Source: Gnetum montanum (Eukaryota; Streptophyta; Gnetopsida; Gnetales; Gnetaceae). From it: a DNA stretch of 64,000 nucleotides. The notes under the pieces are model-generated. The model saw nothing but the letters and a program-made list of their open reading frames with translations, made no database searches and had not been told where the DNA came from. The first letter of the stretch is position 1, and each line of letters starts with the position of its first letter. Both the position numbers and the translations under genes were made by a program. Shown here piece after piece: positions 1 through 10,545 of the stretch. Location of the stretch: contig MNCI01033474.1 of NCBI GenBank assembly GCA_015680685.1, forward strand, positions 2,481,928 to 2,545,927, read 5' to 3'.

Positions 1-338
1 GGATGCCACATTCACTAATTTTTGATAATGGGACTCATTTCATAAGTGCCACATTTAGAAAATTAATGCAACGCTTAGGGGTAGAACATAAATTAACAAC
101 ACATTACCACCCCTGAGCCAATGGTTAAGTAGAGGTAACCAACCAAGAGATTACAAAAATACTAACATGAACCATTAGCAAATATAGAAAGGATTAGAGT
201 ACAAAACTTAATGATGCTCTCTGGGCTTATTGTTCAACTTGGAAACTTCCTATTGGATTTTCTCCCTATGAGTTAGTGTACGAAAAACTTCCAATGCTCT
301 TGATTCAATCCAAGATCCGTACACTCTTGATAGCCTAT
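1..338 (+). pseudogene. Athila-like integrase remnant (5' truncated by the window)
   Basis: Reading frame 3 gives the C-terminal half of a Ty3/gypsy integrase core. Visible motifs are FDNGTHF (second catalytic Asp), THYHP, VEVTNQE (catalytic Glu region), LNDALWAY and PIGFSPYELVY, the usual Athila-type order. The frame is broken by four in-frame stops (two in the THYHP-VEVTNQE stretch, one after ITKILT, one after YRKD), so it encodes nothing intact. The same order occurs in the minus-strand element at 27.4-35.9 kb. Similarity stops at about 338, exactly where an LTR begins with TGATGA, so a later element probably inserted here. Its polarity matches the following element, but it need not be part of it. 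Confidence 0.85.
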
Positions 339-1172
339 TGATGAATTGTGGTTTGCTAGGCCCCAATATCGAATCCTCGATATCGAGTAAGTGATGTCAT
401 GACCTAGATAACACTATCGAATACATGATATCGTGATTCTTGTGTAGGCCTATAAATACAACATTCGGGCGTACAAGAAAGGAGGTCAATTGTGAAGTTT
501 TAGAGTAGAGTCTTTTTGTTAGTTTTTAGTTAGTTTTTGGTTTCTTTCCCAATGCATTCCCATAGTGTGATGATTGTAATTGTATGAAACCTTTGTTTGA
601 GTGTGATGTACTTGGACACACACACGATCTATAATAAAGATCGAGATTACTCCATCATTGTAGCATTTACTTAGTTTTTAATTATTTAATTGTTATTGTT
701 ATTTATTATTTTCCTAGTTAATATTTGTTTATCGTCATTTAAATGTGAAATGAGTACGACTTAATCACGAACATTTAAGTGTAACTACTTGGTAACCTAG
801 TAGCATATCTAGTAGTGCTCAAGTAATGTGCGCTTGGTAATCCTAGAAGTAGTATACAAGGTCCAAGATATGTACGAATGCTCATCATGCTTAGGTTAGC
901 ATAGATTTCATTTCCCATTATCCATTAGCTTAATTAATATTGTTCCCCATTGTCTCTAGGAGTAGTACTAGTTTAGGATCCCATCATTCGCCTCACTCTA
1001 GACTAAACCATGCATGGCAAAGCAAATACTAGTCCATGTGGGAAGACAACAAACTACGATCAATGTGTAACTATCTAGATACCACAACTAGTCCATCTAT
1101 GGAGTTTGACTGGATTTTGCATGCACGCTCATATTTGTATGGTTGAGTGTAGGGGTACCTTGCCACTCATCA
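339..1172 (+). repeat. 5' LTR of element A
   Basis: Starts TGATGA and ends TCATCA directly before the PBS. U3 holds palindrome-like cores at 365, 379, 393, 407 and 427 (spacing 14, 14, 14, 20), then TATAAATAC at 451. An AATAAA lies at 633-638 in the R region. R-U5 matches the LTRs at 4692-5302 and 17.1-17.6 kb (TGTGA-TACTTGGACA, AATAAAGATC, GATTAC) and ends with the GTAGGGGTACC block found in every LTR of this group. Confidence 0.85.
451..459 (+). promoter_or_regulatory. TATA box of element A 5' LTR
   Basis: TATAAATAC lies after the U3 palindrome array. The same TATAAATA sits in the same place in the other LTRs of the group (17018, 43354, 50051, 51148; minus strand 11339, 16813, 35832). Confidence 0.7.
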
Positions 1173-1173
1173 T

Positions 1174-1191
1174 TGGCACCCTTGTTGGGGA
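1174..1191 (+). other. Primer binding site, tRNA-Asp type, degenerate
   Basis: TGGCACCCTTGTTGGGGA begins two bases after the LTR end. It differs at four positions from TGGCGCCGTTGCCGGGGA, the sequence I take as the complement of a plant tRNA-Asp 3' end (known for Athila). Confidence 0.8.
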
Positions 1192-1304
1192 TGGTGCTAG
1201 TTATCTAGATTAGTTATATTATACAAGATCACTATAACGAAGCATTAATGATATATCTTTTAGAAAGAAGGTAATTGCAAATAAGTCACACACAATTCAC
1301 AACA

Positions 1305-3600
1305 ATGTCTCTCTCACAAGACTATGACAACACAACAACTAGTGAGGCAATTCATTGGAGAACCAACAAAATATATGATGACAAAGAAGTTTGGAGTACT
1401 CAATCTTATGTAGGAGTTTCATATGTCCATGGACACCCCAATGATACTCAAGGATTTTTGTCATCCAACCTAGACACCTTTAGTGAGGATGGGACATCGC
1501 ATAGAACAAGGGGGCCCGTAAGGCCTAGGACCTTCTCAATGGCTAACAAAAGTTTATATAGGAATGATTGGGAGACTTACAAAAGTCATGAAAAGTCTTC
1601 TAGCTCTTTCTCTTCCTTTGCTCCTTCAACATTGAGTCGTGACATGAATGACCATCTCTTAAGGGGTCAGTGTAGAAATAAAAATTGAACCCATGGGCAA
1701 AGTCAAGAATGCCAACATGAACAAAGACAACATCATCCCAACTCACAAACCCATAACCTACTTAGTGATGATGAACCCCTACTGGCCACTAAGAACCTAA
1801 TGCATATACAAGAGGTTGTTCGAATATCCCATAGGCATCGTAAGGAAAGCCTTCTATCCAAGATTGACTTAAACAACTTTCCTTAGTTTTCAGGAGGTTA
1901 TGATTTAGATCTGCAACATCATTTACAAGCCTTCTACGATGCTTATGCATGGAACAACATAGAAAATGGGTGACAAAGACTTAAGCTCTTTCCGATGACA
2001 ATCATTGAATAAGCAAAAGTTTGGTATAGGTATTTAAAGCCAAAATCAATTCACAGTTGGCCAACAATGGTAGAACTCTTCAATGAAAGATATCAAACCT
2101 GTGCAAGAGTGTCGGTCTTGAGGAGACAAATCCAAGAGTGGGAACAAGGGCAACATGAAACCTTGGACATGGCCTTAGAAAGATACTATTCATTGTTTAA
2201 AAAATGCCCAAGCCATGGGTTCTCCAAGGAAAGGCTAATGTATCACATCATGGATGGACTTTGTAATAAAAAAAGGGAGAGCCTAGGGATGTATACCCTA
2301 GGTTAGGTATACAAGTTATGAACCCACCAATTCTGAGAGCTTATTAAATGGGTAGCAAAAGAAGAAGGAGAAATAGCCAAATGGGAGAATGTTGAAAGAT
2401 CTCACCAAGACCAAAATCTCAAAATAAAAAAGGTCCATGAAGAGGAGAAATCAACTCACCTAACGAAGGTGGAATCCTCGTTTCCAATACTGCAATCACT
2501 AGAGGAAATTGAGGAAAAGATCAATAAGATGATCGAATGGATACATGAAAAATGTGGAGAATATGCCAACATTATTAGAGGTGGAACCATGCCAAATCAA
2601 GAAATAGGATAGAACACCACTCGATAATTGGAAAGAATGGTTGAATAAAATAAGGATAAGAGATCAATTGTAAATCACACGTATGAATGTGATGTTTGCC
2701 TGTACGATCACCCCAAAGGCCAATGCCCAATCTTGTCACATTTACGTGAGCATTGGGAAGGAATGTTACATACATATTTCATACAGAAATATCAAGTTCA
2801 ATCATAGTGGCAAAACCCCTAGTTGTGGGGGAAGCCACTATCAAACTAGTCACACCCTTCATACCATTCAAACCCAAACACTTATTATGTTCAGCATCTT
2901 GTTTCTTTAACTAGGTCAACATCCTCTATTTCACCACATCATTATCATTCTCTTGAGTACTATCAAGCCATGTCCTCTCCAACAAGATCACCACCTCATG
3001 ATCCTTACAGTTTTCCTCACCCTCAATATTCTCATCCTTCACATCCTTCTACATCTCCACCAGTTGTGCTAGAAGGTTTTGCACCACAACACCAACCCAT
3101 GAATGTTACTTGTGTTACTACTGTCAATAGCAATGGAGGCCTTTCACAACGTCAAAAGCATCCTTTCTTTAGGCATGACCATAGAAAGAGATAGCATGGT
3201 TCTGAAACCACTGCATCCTCCAACTTAGCACAAGTTTAATGTTGTGATGCATTTTCCTCCTCAAACTTAACACCTCCTATTACCCTATTCGGGCCATCAA
3301 TTAATGCTCCAAAAACCATGCAGCTCAATGAATATAACCATGTAGGGAGACATATTGATCTTTGCATACCACCTTATGGTCACGAGTGCCATAGGGGGTC
3401 AACTCCTTATCACATCATCACATTTTATAATTTTTCCCAATTTGGGTACATTCTTGCCACCACATCAAAAGACACCCAGTGGTTTGGGTATGACTAGACC
3501 CCAATGTTTCCAACATGCATGGATCCAAATTTTCCATTTATTAATTCTAGCCATACCCAAAGGTTTAGTCATGGGGGATATCCTTCATTCTAATAAGCAA
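1305..3600 (+). pseudogene. gag of element A
   Basis: One reading frame runs from ATG at 1305 to about 3600 without an obvious frameshift but with some 20 stop codons. N-terminal part: Ser/Thr/His-rich (residues 1-140). Middle: the family capsid-like region, PLLATKNL, SGGYDLD, HLQAFYDAYAW (about 1780-1960), then the open stretch 2067-2306 with PTMVELFNERYQ, SHGFSKERL and GLCNKKRE. Next comes an acidic coiled-coil-like segment (2340-2560) and an intact zinc knuckle at 2688-2726 of CX2CX3HX4C form (CDVCLYDHPKGQC). The C-terminus is rich in Pro, Gln, Tyr and His. The frame ends around SHGGYPS, which overlaps the polypurine motif, with no protease. Retained frame with many stops points to decay by base substitution. 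The product would have been the nucleocapsid/capsid protein. Confidence 0.8.
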
Positions 3601-4691
3601 AATTAGTAAATTTTTTCATTTTCTTTGATTTTACAATTTTTTGTTTTCTAGTTCTTCATTTTTAATTTGTTGTTTTATCTTTTTAAGGGTAATCTCATTG
3701 GTGAATAAAATACTCATGTGACTTGTTAGTTAGGGTGTGTTCTATGCTATTAAGTCATGAGTGATTAATTATTTAGACTGTGAGCCCACAACATCCACCC
3801 ACCCATTCTATTAATAAGAGGTTCTACTTTGGATATGATGATATTCTTGTCATCATTACAACTTAAAGTAATTTTGTGCTCATTATGCCTAGAGCAATAT
3901 ATGATGGATTAAGAAGGGAATGGCTAGGGTGTGACATCAAGGGGACTTGTGGATTCCCTTTGGTGACTTCTGTATGTGTTATCATGTAGCTTGGTTATAA
4001 TAAAATCCTTGTAGATCTAATGAAAAATGGGAGTAAGAGTAATAAAGGAACTCAATAAAGAACCTCAATTGCTATTAGAGGGATCCAATTGGAAAGACAT
4101 GCACCCATGCCTGAAGGTTGGTGGCTTCTCCTGTTCACTATTGGAAAGGACAAAGTGCCAAAGCAGTTAGAAGAAAAAAAGAAGAAAAGAAAAAAAAACA
4201 CACATCAAAGAAAAGATCAAGAAAAATGTGCCGCAAAGAAATTCCAAATCACTCCTCCCTTTGACAAAATGCTAAGTGATCGTACACCTTGATATCATGG
4301 TGCTTTTATGATTGTCCATCATTAAATGAAACAATGCAATGTCACTGATCAGAGGCATGGACTTGGTCTTAATTTTGGAGTGATGGGCTAATGACACATC
4401 AATCATGCCCTACACTCATGATTCATTGTGCCCAGGGTTAATTGCCTCACATCCCAATCTCAGCAATCCCTTCTATGATTCGTCTCATCTCGCTGTTCAT
4501 GTATTTTTGACTTATGTCTTGTGTAGCATAGAATTCATACCTCATCATGGTGGTATTTACATGTGTGTGTTTAGTTGCACTGGTGTAGATTACATTTAAC
4601 CCTTTTAGTGCCTACAAACATTTTAAGGTATGGTTACGTAAGGGCATGATAGGTAGAAGCCTACTTTGGGGAGTATCCACTTATGTAGCTT
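3579..4691 (+). other. 3' non-coding region of element A
   Basis: No coding sequence recognised. It carries blocks conserved in the other copies: a GTGACATCAAGGGGACTTG box near 3930, GGAAAGACATGCACCCATGC near 4090, a purine-rich A/G tract near 4175-4200, and CTTTGGGGAGTATCCAC (4664-4680). Their conservation across elements suggests a UTR function rather than a protein. Confidence 0.6.
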
Positions 4692-5302
4692 TTGTATGAC
4701 ATCCTTTATTCGAGTGTGACATACTTGGACATGCACATGACTGGAAATAAAGATCCAGATTACTTCATCATTGCAACATTCACTTTGTTATTTATTTAAT
4801 TAATTTTTATTGTTATTTATTGCTTTGCTTTCCTAGTTAATACTCTCTCACCCTTATCTCCTAGTAATGCAGAATGAGTACAACTTGATTACGAGCATTT
4901 AAGTGTGACTACTTGGTAACCTAGTAGTGTACGAAGGATTTGCGCTTGGTAATCCTAGGGGTAGTTGTGCACAAAGTCCAAGATGTGTATAGATAATCAA
5001 GGAACGGATGCTCATCGCACTTAGACTAGATTAGATTCTCTTACCCTTCCTCCTAGCTTAGTTAATATTACCTTCCATTGCCTTTAGGAGTAGCATTAGA
5101 TTAGGAACACATCATACACCTCACTCTAGACTAAACCATATGTGATAAAGCTAATACTAGTCTAGGTGGGAAGATAGCGAACTGTGACCTAAGGTTAATG
5201 ATCTAGGTGCCACAACTAGTCCATCTGTGGAGTTCGATCGGATCACGCGTGAAAATGGTCACATTCGTATGGTTGAGTGTAAGGGTATCTCATCATTCAT
5301 CA
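4692..5302 (+). repeat. Truncated LTR shared by elements A and B
   Basis: From TTGTATGACATCC onward it matches the LTR at 17.15-17.6 kb, including the R region with GGAAATAAAGATC and the U5 end ATTCATCA before the PBS. U3, TATA box and transcription start are missing: the 3' region of element A is fused directly to R at 4692. The TTGTA at the junction also occurs in B's undeleted 3' region, which points to a microhomology-mediated deletion. Confidence 0.8.
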
Positions 5303-5303
5303 T

Positions 5304-5321
5304 TGGCACTGTTGCCGGGGA
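5304..5321 (+). other. Primer binding site of element B, tRNA-Asp type
   Basis: TGGCACTGTTGCCGGGGA has two mismatches, both transitions, to TGGCGCCGTTGCCGGGGA. It begins two bases after the LTR end at 5302. Confidence 0.85.
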
Positions 5322-5434
5322 CAATGCTAGTTATCTAGATTAGTTATATCATACAAGGTTATTGTATAGGACTTAACAATATATCTCTTAAGAAGACGAA
5401 ATAATTATAAAAATTCACACACAATTTCACAATC

Positions 5435-7670
5435 ATGCCTCTCCTACAAGACAATAATAATGCCATACCTAATGAGGCAGTTCATTGAAGAACCAACGAA
5501 TTAGATGACAATGAAGATTGGAGTACTCAACCTTATGCAAGAGTCCCCTATGTTTATGAACAACCCAATGATACTCAAAGACTATCGTCATCCAACTCTG
5601 ACACCTCTAGTCAGGATGAGACATCCCATGGAACGAGGAGGCATGAAAGGCCTAAGAACTTCTCAATAACAAATAAGAATTTACTTGGGGATGATTGGAA
5701 GACTTACAAAAGTCATAACAAGTTTTACAGTTCCTTCTCTTCCTCTACTCCTTCAACATTAGATTATGACATGGATGACTATCTTTCAAGGGATCAATGT
5801 AGAACTAAAAATCGAGCTCACAAAGAAAAGCAAGAACGCCAACATAAACAAAGGCAACATCATTCCAACTTACAAACTCACAACCTACTTAGAAATGATG
5901 AACCCCTGCTGGCCACTAAGAGCCTAACGCCAATACAAGAGGCTGTTCGAATCTCCCGTAGACATCGTAAAGAGAGCCACCTACCTAGGCTCAATTTAAA
6001 CAACTTCCCTACTTTCTCAGGAGGCTATGAATTAGACCCGTATCAACATTTACAAGCCTTCTACGATGCCTACACATGGAATAACATTGATAATGGGTGG
6101 AAAAACATAAGCTTTTCCCTATGACACTCGTTGGCCAAGCAAAAGTATGGTATTGATCTTTAAAACCAAATTCAATACGACATTGGTCAACAATGGTAGA
6201 GATCTTTAACAAAAAATATCAAACCTATGCAAGAGTGTCAGCCTTGAGGAAACAAATCCAAGGATGGAAGCATGCCATAGTGAGCAAGTCCAATGATATG
6301 ATGCACTATTAAACAGCTGTCCAGGCCATGGGTTTTCCAAGGAAAGGCTAATGTACCATATCATTGATGGGCTAAGTAATGAAACAAGAGAGACCCTAGG
6401 AATGTATCCCCAAGGTCAACTATACGAACTATGAACCCATCAAATCCAAGAGCTTGTTAAGCAGGTAGCAACATAAGAAGGAGAAATGGCTAGATGGGAG
6501 AGTGTTGAAAAACATCAATAGGACCAAAATTTCAACTTAACAAAGGTCCATAATCATAACAAGGAGAAATCAACCTATCACAACCATCTTTGCCAACACA
6601 ACAAACACTAGAAGAAGTTGAGGAAAAGATCAATAAGATGTTGGAATGGACGTATAAAAAGTGTGGAGAATTTATTGATATTATTGGGATAGAGTTTTGA
6701 CAATCCAAGAAGCAGGAAAAACATTAGACAATTGGAAAGAAGGGATAAGGAAAATAAGAACTCAACTGCCCATCATACGTATGAATGCAACATATGTCTG
6801 TACAATCACCCCAAGGGCCAATGCCCAATCTTGTTACATTTATATGAGCATTAGGGAAGCACGTTACATCCAGATTTTGTACAGAGGTACTATGTTTGAT
6901 CACAGTGGCAACAATTCCAGTCGTGGGGGAGACCACCCCTAAACTGGAGACACCCTTCATATCATCCGAATCCAAATGCTTATCTTCTTCAACATCCTAT
7001 TTCTCTAACTAGGCCAACACACTTTATCTCACCATAGTACCATTCTCCTCAATACTATCAACCCATGCCTCCAACACAACCACCACCTTGTGCACCTTAT
7101 ACTCCTTCTAACTTTTAACATTCTCATCCTTTCCCTCCTTCCACAATGCCACCAACTATTCCTAAGGTGTCTACACCATAGCAACAACCCACGAACATCA
7201 CTTGTGCTAATACTTCCAATAGCAGTGAGAAACCTTAGCAACATCAAAAGTGCCCCTTCTTTAAACACGGCCGTAAGAAGGGACAACACAATTTCGAGGC
7301 CACTACATCTTCCAACTCAGCGCAAGTCCCACACTATGGTGCACCCTTATCTTCGAATCCAATGCCTCATGTAACTCCATTAGGGCCACGAACTCACACT
7401 CCAACACCAATATGGCCCAATGAACATAAGAATGGAGAGTGACAATCCAATCCTTGCATACCATCTAACGGTCCCAAATATCATAGTGGGTCAACTTGTT
7501 ATTCGGGAACTACATCGTACAAATTGCCCCACTATGCTTATTATAACCCAGTGTGTGAAACCTGATGGGGTAAATATGACCAAGCTAGAATACTTTCAAA
7601 ATGCAAGGATCCCCATCATCAATTATTAATTAGTGTCATCCTCAACCGTTTAGCTATGAGGGATATCCCT
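5435..7670 (+). pseudogene. gag of element B
   Basis: Starts at ATG 5435. The stretch 5771-6124 is open and contains RNDEPLLATKSL, FPTFSGGYELD and HLQAFYDAYTW. Compared with element A, one base is missing near 6112, shifting the frame, and a second shift falls near 6270-6300 beside a small deletion. The zinc knuckle at 6786-6824 is intact (CNICLYNHPKGQC, CX2CX3HX4C). The His/Pro/Tyr-rich tail continues to about 7670, where the polypurine-like motif is degenerate (TAGCTATGAGGGA). As in A, gag leads straight to the polypurine motif with no protease. Sister copy of the gag at 1305-3600. Confidence 0.8.
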
Positions 7671-9251
7671 CATTCTAATAAGCAGGGTTACTAAATATTT
7701 TTCATTTTATTTAATTTTTTCAATTTTTGTTTTCCAGTTTTTCATTTTTCAATTTCTTGTTTTATCTTTTTGTCTTTTTTGTCTCTTTAAGTTTTTATAA
7801 GTAATCTCATTTACGAATAAAACACTCATGTGGATCGTTGGTTGAGGTGTGTTTTATGTTATCATGTCTCGAGTGATCAATTATGTGGACAGTGAGTGCA
7901 TTACACCCACTCATCCACTCTACAAATAAGAGGGTCTGTTCAGGGGTACATTGATATTCTTGACATTTTAAAACTTAAAATTAATTTTGTGTTCATTGTA
8001 CCCAGAATGAAGAAGGATGGACCAAGAGGGAATGATTCGGGTGTGACATCAAGGGGACTTGTGAATTCTCCTTGGTGACGTCTGTGGGAGTTGTCATGCA
8101 ACGTGGTTGTACTAAGATCCTTGTAGATCTAATGAAAATTGGGAGTAAGAGTAATCAAAAGGGCACTCAAAATTAATGTTGTTCTAGGGGGTTCCACTGG
8201 AAAGACATGCACCCATGCCTGAAGGTTGGCGGCTTCTCTGGATTCAGTATTAAAAAAAAAGAGAGAAAAAGAAAATAAAAAAAAAAGAGAAAAGCATAAA
8301 AACAAAGTGCCACAAAACAAAAAAATTACTCCTCCCTTGAACAAAACGCCAAGTGATCCTACACCTTGTTGTTTTGGTACTCTCATAGTTGCTCATCATG
8401 GGATGAAACAATGCGATGTCACTGATTAGAGGAATGGACTTAGTCCTGATCTTGGAATGACGAGTTAATGACACGTTAATCATGCTTTGCATGTAGGATT
8501 CATTGTGCCCTGGGTTTCCAATCTCTATAATCCCTTTCTCTAGTTCTTCTCATCTCACTGTTTGTGTAATTATAGCTCGTGTTCCGTGTAGCATAAATTT
8601 TTCATCTCATTTTGGTGCTATTTACATGTGTGTGTTTTGTGGAGTTAGTGCAGATTACATTTAACCTTTCTAGTGCCCACAGACACTTTAAGTGTGGTTA
8701 CACAAGGGCATTATAGGTTTGAACCTGCTTTGGGGAGGACCCACTTGTGTAATCTTTTGTAATTTTCACTTATGACTCAGCTCAAACACACCATTTATTA
8801 CCCTCAGTGTATTGTTGATGATATTCTTTCCCTTATTACTATCCCTCCAATTCAATGTTCCTATGAATCATCACATAGCCTTTTTCTCTACCATCCAAGG
8901 TCCTTATTGATAAATTCCACACCATCATAATTTTTGTGCCTTCAGAACCAGTTGAATTACCCTGGAACCCTATAACAATCATCCAAATGTTCTTAGTTTA
9001 CATCGTTTAATTTCAAAAGAAATATTAAAAATTTGGTACATTCTCTAAGTGCCCTAACTTCGATGAAAATATATATTCATGACCCCCTGTGCTAATCACC
9101 ATCATTTGCAACTGTTCACATAGGGGAAGTTTTTCAAATTCCTCTCTACGACTCACGATTGCGCATCCCGTGCTTTCATATCCATAACTCGCTCATTGGT
9201 ACTCCGATTTTCATTCCATTTGAACCTAGTTGACCTTGGAGTGTTCAACTT
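7664..9251 (+). other. 3' non-coding segment of element B (motif 1 to motif 2)
   Basis: No gene recognised. It holds the conserved boxes also seen in A, M1, M3 and F: GTGTGACATCAAGGGGACTTG (near 8040), GGAAAGACATGCACCCATGC (near 8200), an A/G-rich tract (8250-8325) and CTTTGGGGAGGACCCA (8728-8743). The last sits in a possible hairpin: TTACACAAG (8698-8706) pairs with CTTGTGTAA (8744-8752), with AGGTTTGAACCT inside the loop. Confidence 0.6.
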
Positions 9252-9267
9252 AGTCGTGGGGGAGGGG
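9252..9267 (+). other. Second polypurine-tract-like motif of element B
   Basis: AGTCGTGGGGGAGGGG, nearly the same core as the tract adjoining the LTR at 10507-10519 and the motif at the end of coding sequence in other copies. It is not next to an LTR. Confidence 0.6.
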
Positions 9268-9568
9268 CACATGCTGAATAGTGCATAAATTTTTTGAAAT
9301 TCATAATTTCCCAAAGGACATATTTAAGGGTAATTAGTTATAAAATTAAGAATAAAATGTATCAAAAACAATTTCATCCCCTTAGCTATACCAGAAAATT
9401 AAGTTTGGAAACCACCTAAGCAAAGAGGACTCAATATTATAATCTTTCGAGGACATGTTCTTCCAATAATTATCACAGAAAAATAAAGTAAATCTATTAA
9501 GGCAAGCAGTAAGGTATAACCTAACTTTGGTAATAACCTTACTAACGATTGGCCCTGTGTGATTACAG

Positions 9569-10437
9569 ATGGCCCCAAAACACGAACAACAGGAAGGTCC
9601 TACTCAAGGTGTGATCGAATGACCTAGGAGAGGTGAAAGATAAGGTCCTTCCAAAAAAATATGTAGAGTAGGAGGAACAATCATTTAGTATCCACCAAGA
9701 ATACCCTACTACTGTATAATCAAGCCAGGCGAAAGGAGGAGTTGCAGCAGTGTCTGAACAGGGACGATATCTCACGCTGACTTAGGATTGTGTTCAGACC
9801 ATCCATTAAAGATCCATATTCATTGTAGTGATCATGGAATTAAACTTTGCACCTTTCGCAGAATTTGCTCCGGAGGCCATTAGGGATCACCTTAAAGGAT
9901 CCCCATTATGGCCTACCCTCTTTGAAAGCAGTGCCTGGTACTTAGGGGAAACGTACCAATTTTGGCACAATAGGGAGAAGGCACCACAGTTAACAATTGT
10001 GGTGTGACTATTAATTTCTCTGTTCAAGTCATTTTAAGAGTATTAAACATTTCGAATATAGGGCCAAAGATTGCTCAGAACCAGCTGGACACTTTTAGAA
10101 CTGAGCAACTTAATAAACTGTTGATAGAGAATAAAAGGGTGGTAGAAGGAAAAAGAGAAGGCTTACTAGGATGCCTCTATGGCATAAGCGCAAACTTACA
10201 TGCACACCAAGGTACTCAAGGCCTTACAAGAGGAGAAACTCCAGTCCATACTTCAACGCTATCAAATCCCAAGACTTGGAGTGCAAGAAAAGGGAAAGAT
10301 ACCTATGGAGGAGCCATCACCACCAGGAACTACATGAGTTCCACCAATTTTGTAATCATAAGATTTTCTTTTGTGTTGTGTCTCAATTTTGTTCTAACTC
10401 CACATTGCAGCATGAATCCATTCTAGTCAGTCAATAA
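9569..10437 (+). pseudogene. Accessory (env-position) reading frame remnant of element B
   Basis: Unrecognised coding-like sequence between polypurine motifs two and three, where Athila-type elements may carry an env-like or other extra gene. An ATG at 9569 follows GATTACAG, which could be a splice acceptor. The clearest open piece is 9834-10007 (57 codons) with FAPFAEFAPEAIRDHL, SPLWPTLFESSAWYLGE and QFWHNREKAP. It continues in another frame with QNQLDTFRTEQLNKLL and IENKRVVEGKREG (coiled-coil-like), then LQEEKLQSILQRYQIP and PMEEPSPPGTT. At least two frameshifts and several stops break it. Amino acid composition looks coding, but I match it to no family. It is absent from the same interval of M1 and F. 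No signal peptide or clear membrane span is seen, so env is only a positional guess. Confidence 0.45.
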
Positions 10438-10506
10438 TCCCATACCTATCCACTGTGTAATCAATGGAGCTTGTTCTCTCTGTAAGTCGAGGACGAGTTT
10501 TCATTT

Positions 10507-10519
10507 AGTCGTGGGGGTA
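10507..10519 (+). other. Polypurine tract of element B, adjoining the 3' LTR
   Basis: AGTCGTGGGGGTA directly precedes TGATGAGCC, the LTR start. The same arrangement borders the 3' LTRs of F (50991-51003) and M1 (11456-11468, minus). Confidence 0.8.
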
Positions 10520-10545
10520 TGATGAGCCATGAATTTGTTGGCTGT
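10520..10545 (+). repeat. 3' LTR of element B, first 26 bases
   Basis: Starts TGATGAGCCATG after the polypurine tract and ends in GCTGT, which is duplicated at 16899-16903 on the far side of M1. The LTR therefore continues at 16904. Confidence 0.85.

Larger units (their letters stand above)
339..4691 (+). mobile_element. Element A: gag-only Athila-like LTR retrotransposon
   Basis: Order: 5' LTR (339-1172), tRNA-Asp-type PBS (1174-1191), a gag-like frame (1305-3600), a polypurine-like AGTCATGGGGGA (3567-3578), then non-coding 3' sequence that stops at 4691 inside a truncated LTR shared with element B. I see no protease, RT or integrase between gag and the polypurine motif, so this is a non-autonomous derivative. 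The 3' part (second and third polypurine motifs and the U3 of the next LTR) is deleted at a junction with a short TTGTA overlap. The sequence before the LTR (CCTAT, 334-338) cannot be tested as a target duplication because the far end is lost. Confidence 0.8.
5303..10519 (+). mobile_element. Element B: gag-only Athila-like element, internal part
   Basis: Internal region following the shared LTR: PBS (5304-5321), gag pseudogene (5435-7670), three polypurine-like motifs (7651, 9252, 10507), an accessory reading-frame remnant between motifs two and three, and the start of the 3' LTR at 10520. No protease, RT or integrase is seen. Its 3' LTR was split by minus-strand element M1 and resumes at 16899. 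It is a sister copy of element A with the same gag-only layout. Confidence 0.8.

Noticed and set aside
8226-8429. Lys-rich plus-strand and Phe-rich minus-strand open frames near 8.2-8.5 kb
   Set aside because: Both arise from the A/G-rich tract of the 3' region; the same tract occurs in other copies without an open frame.
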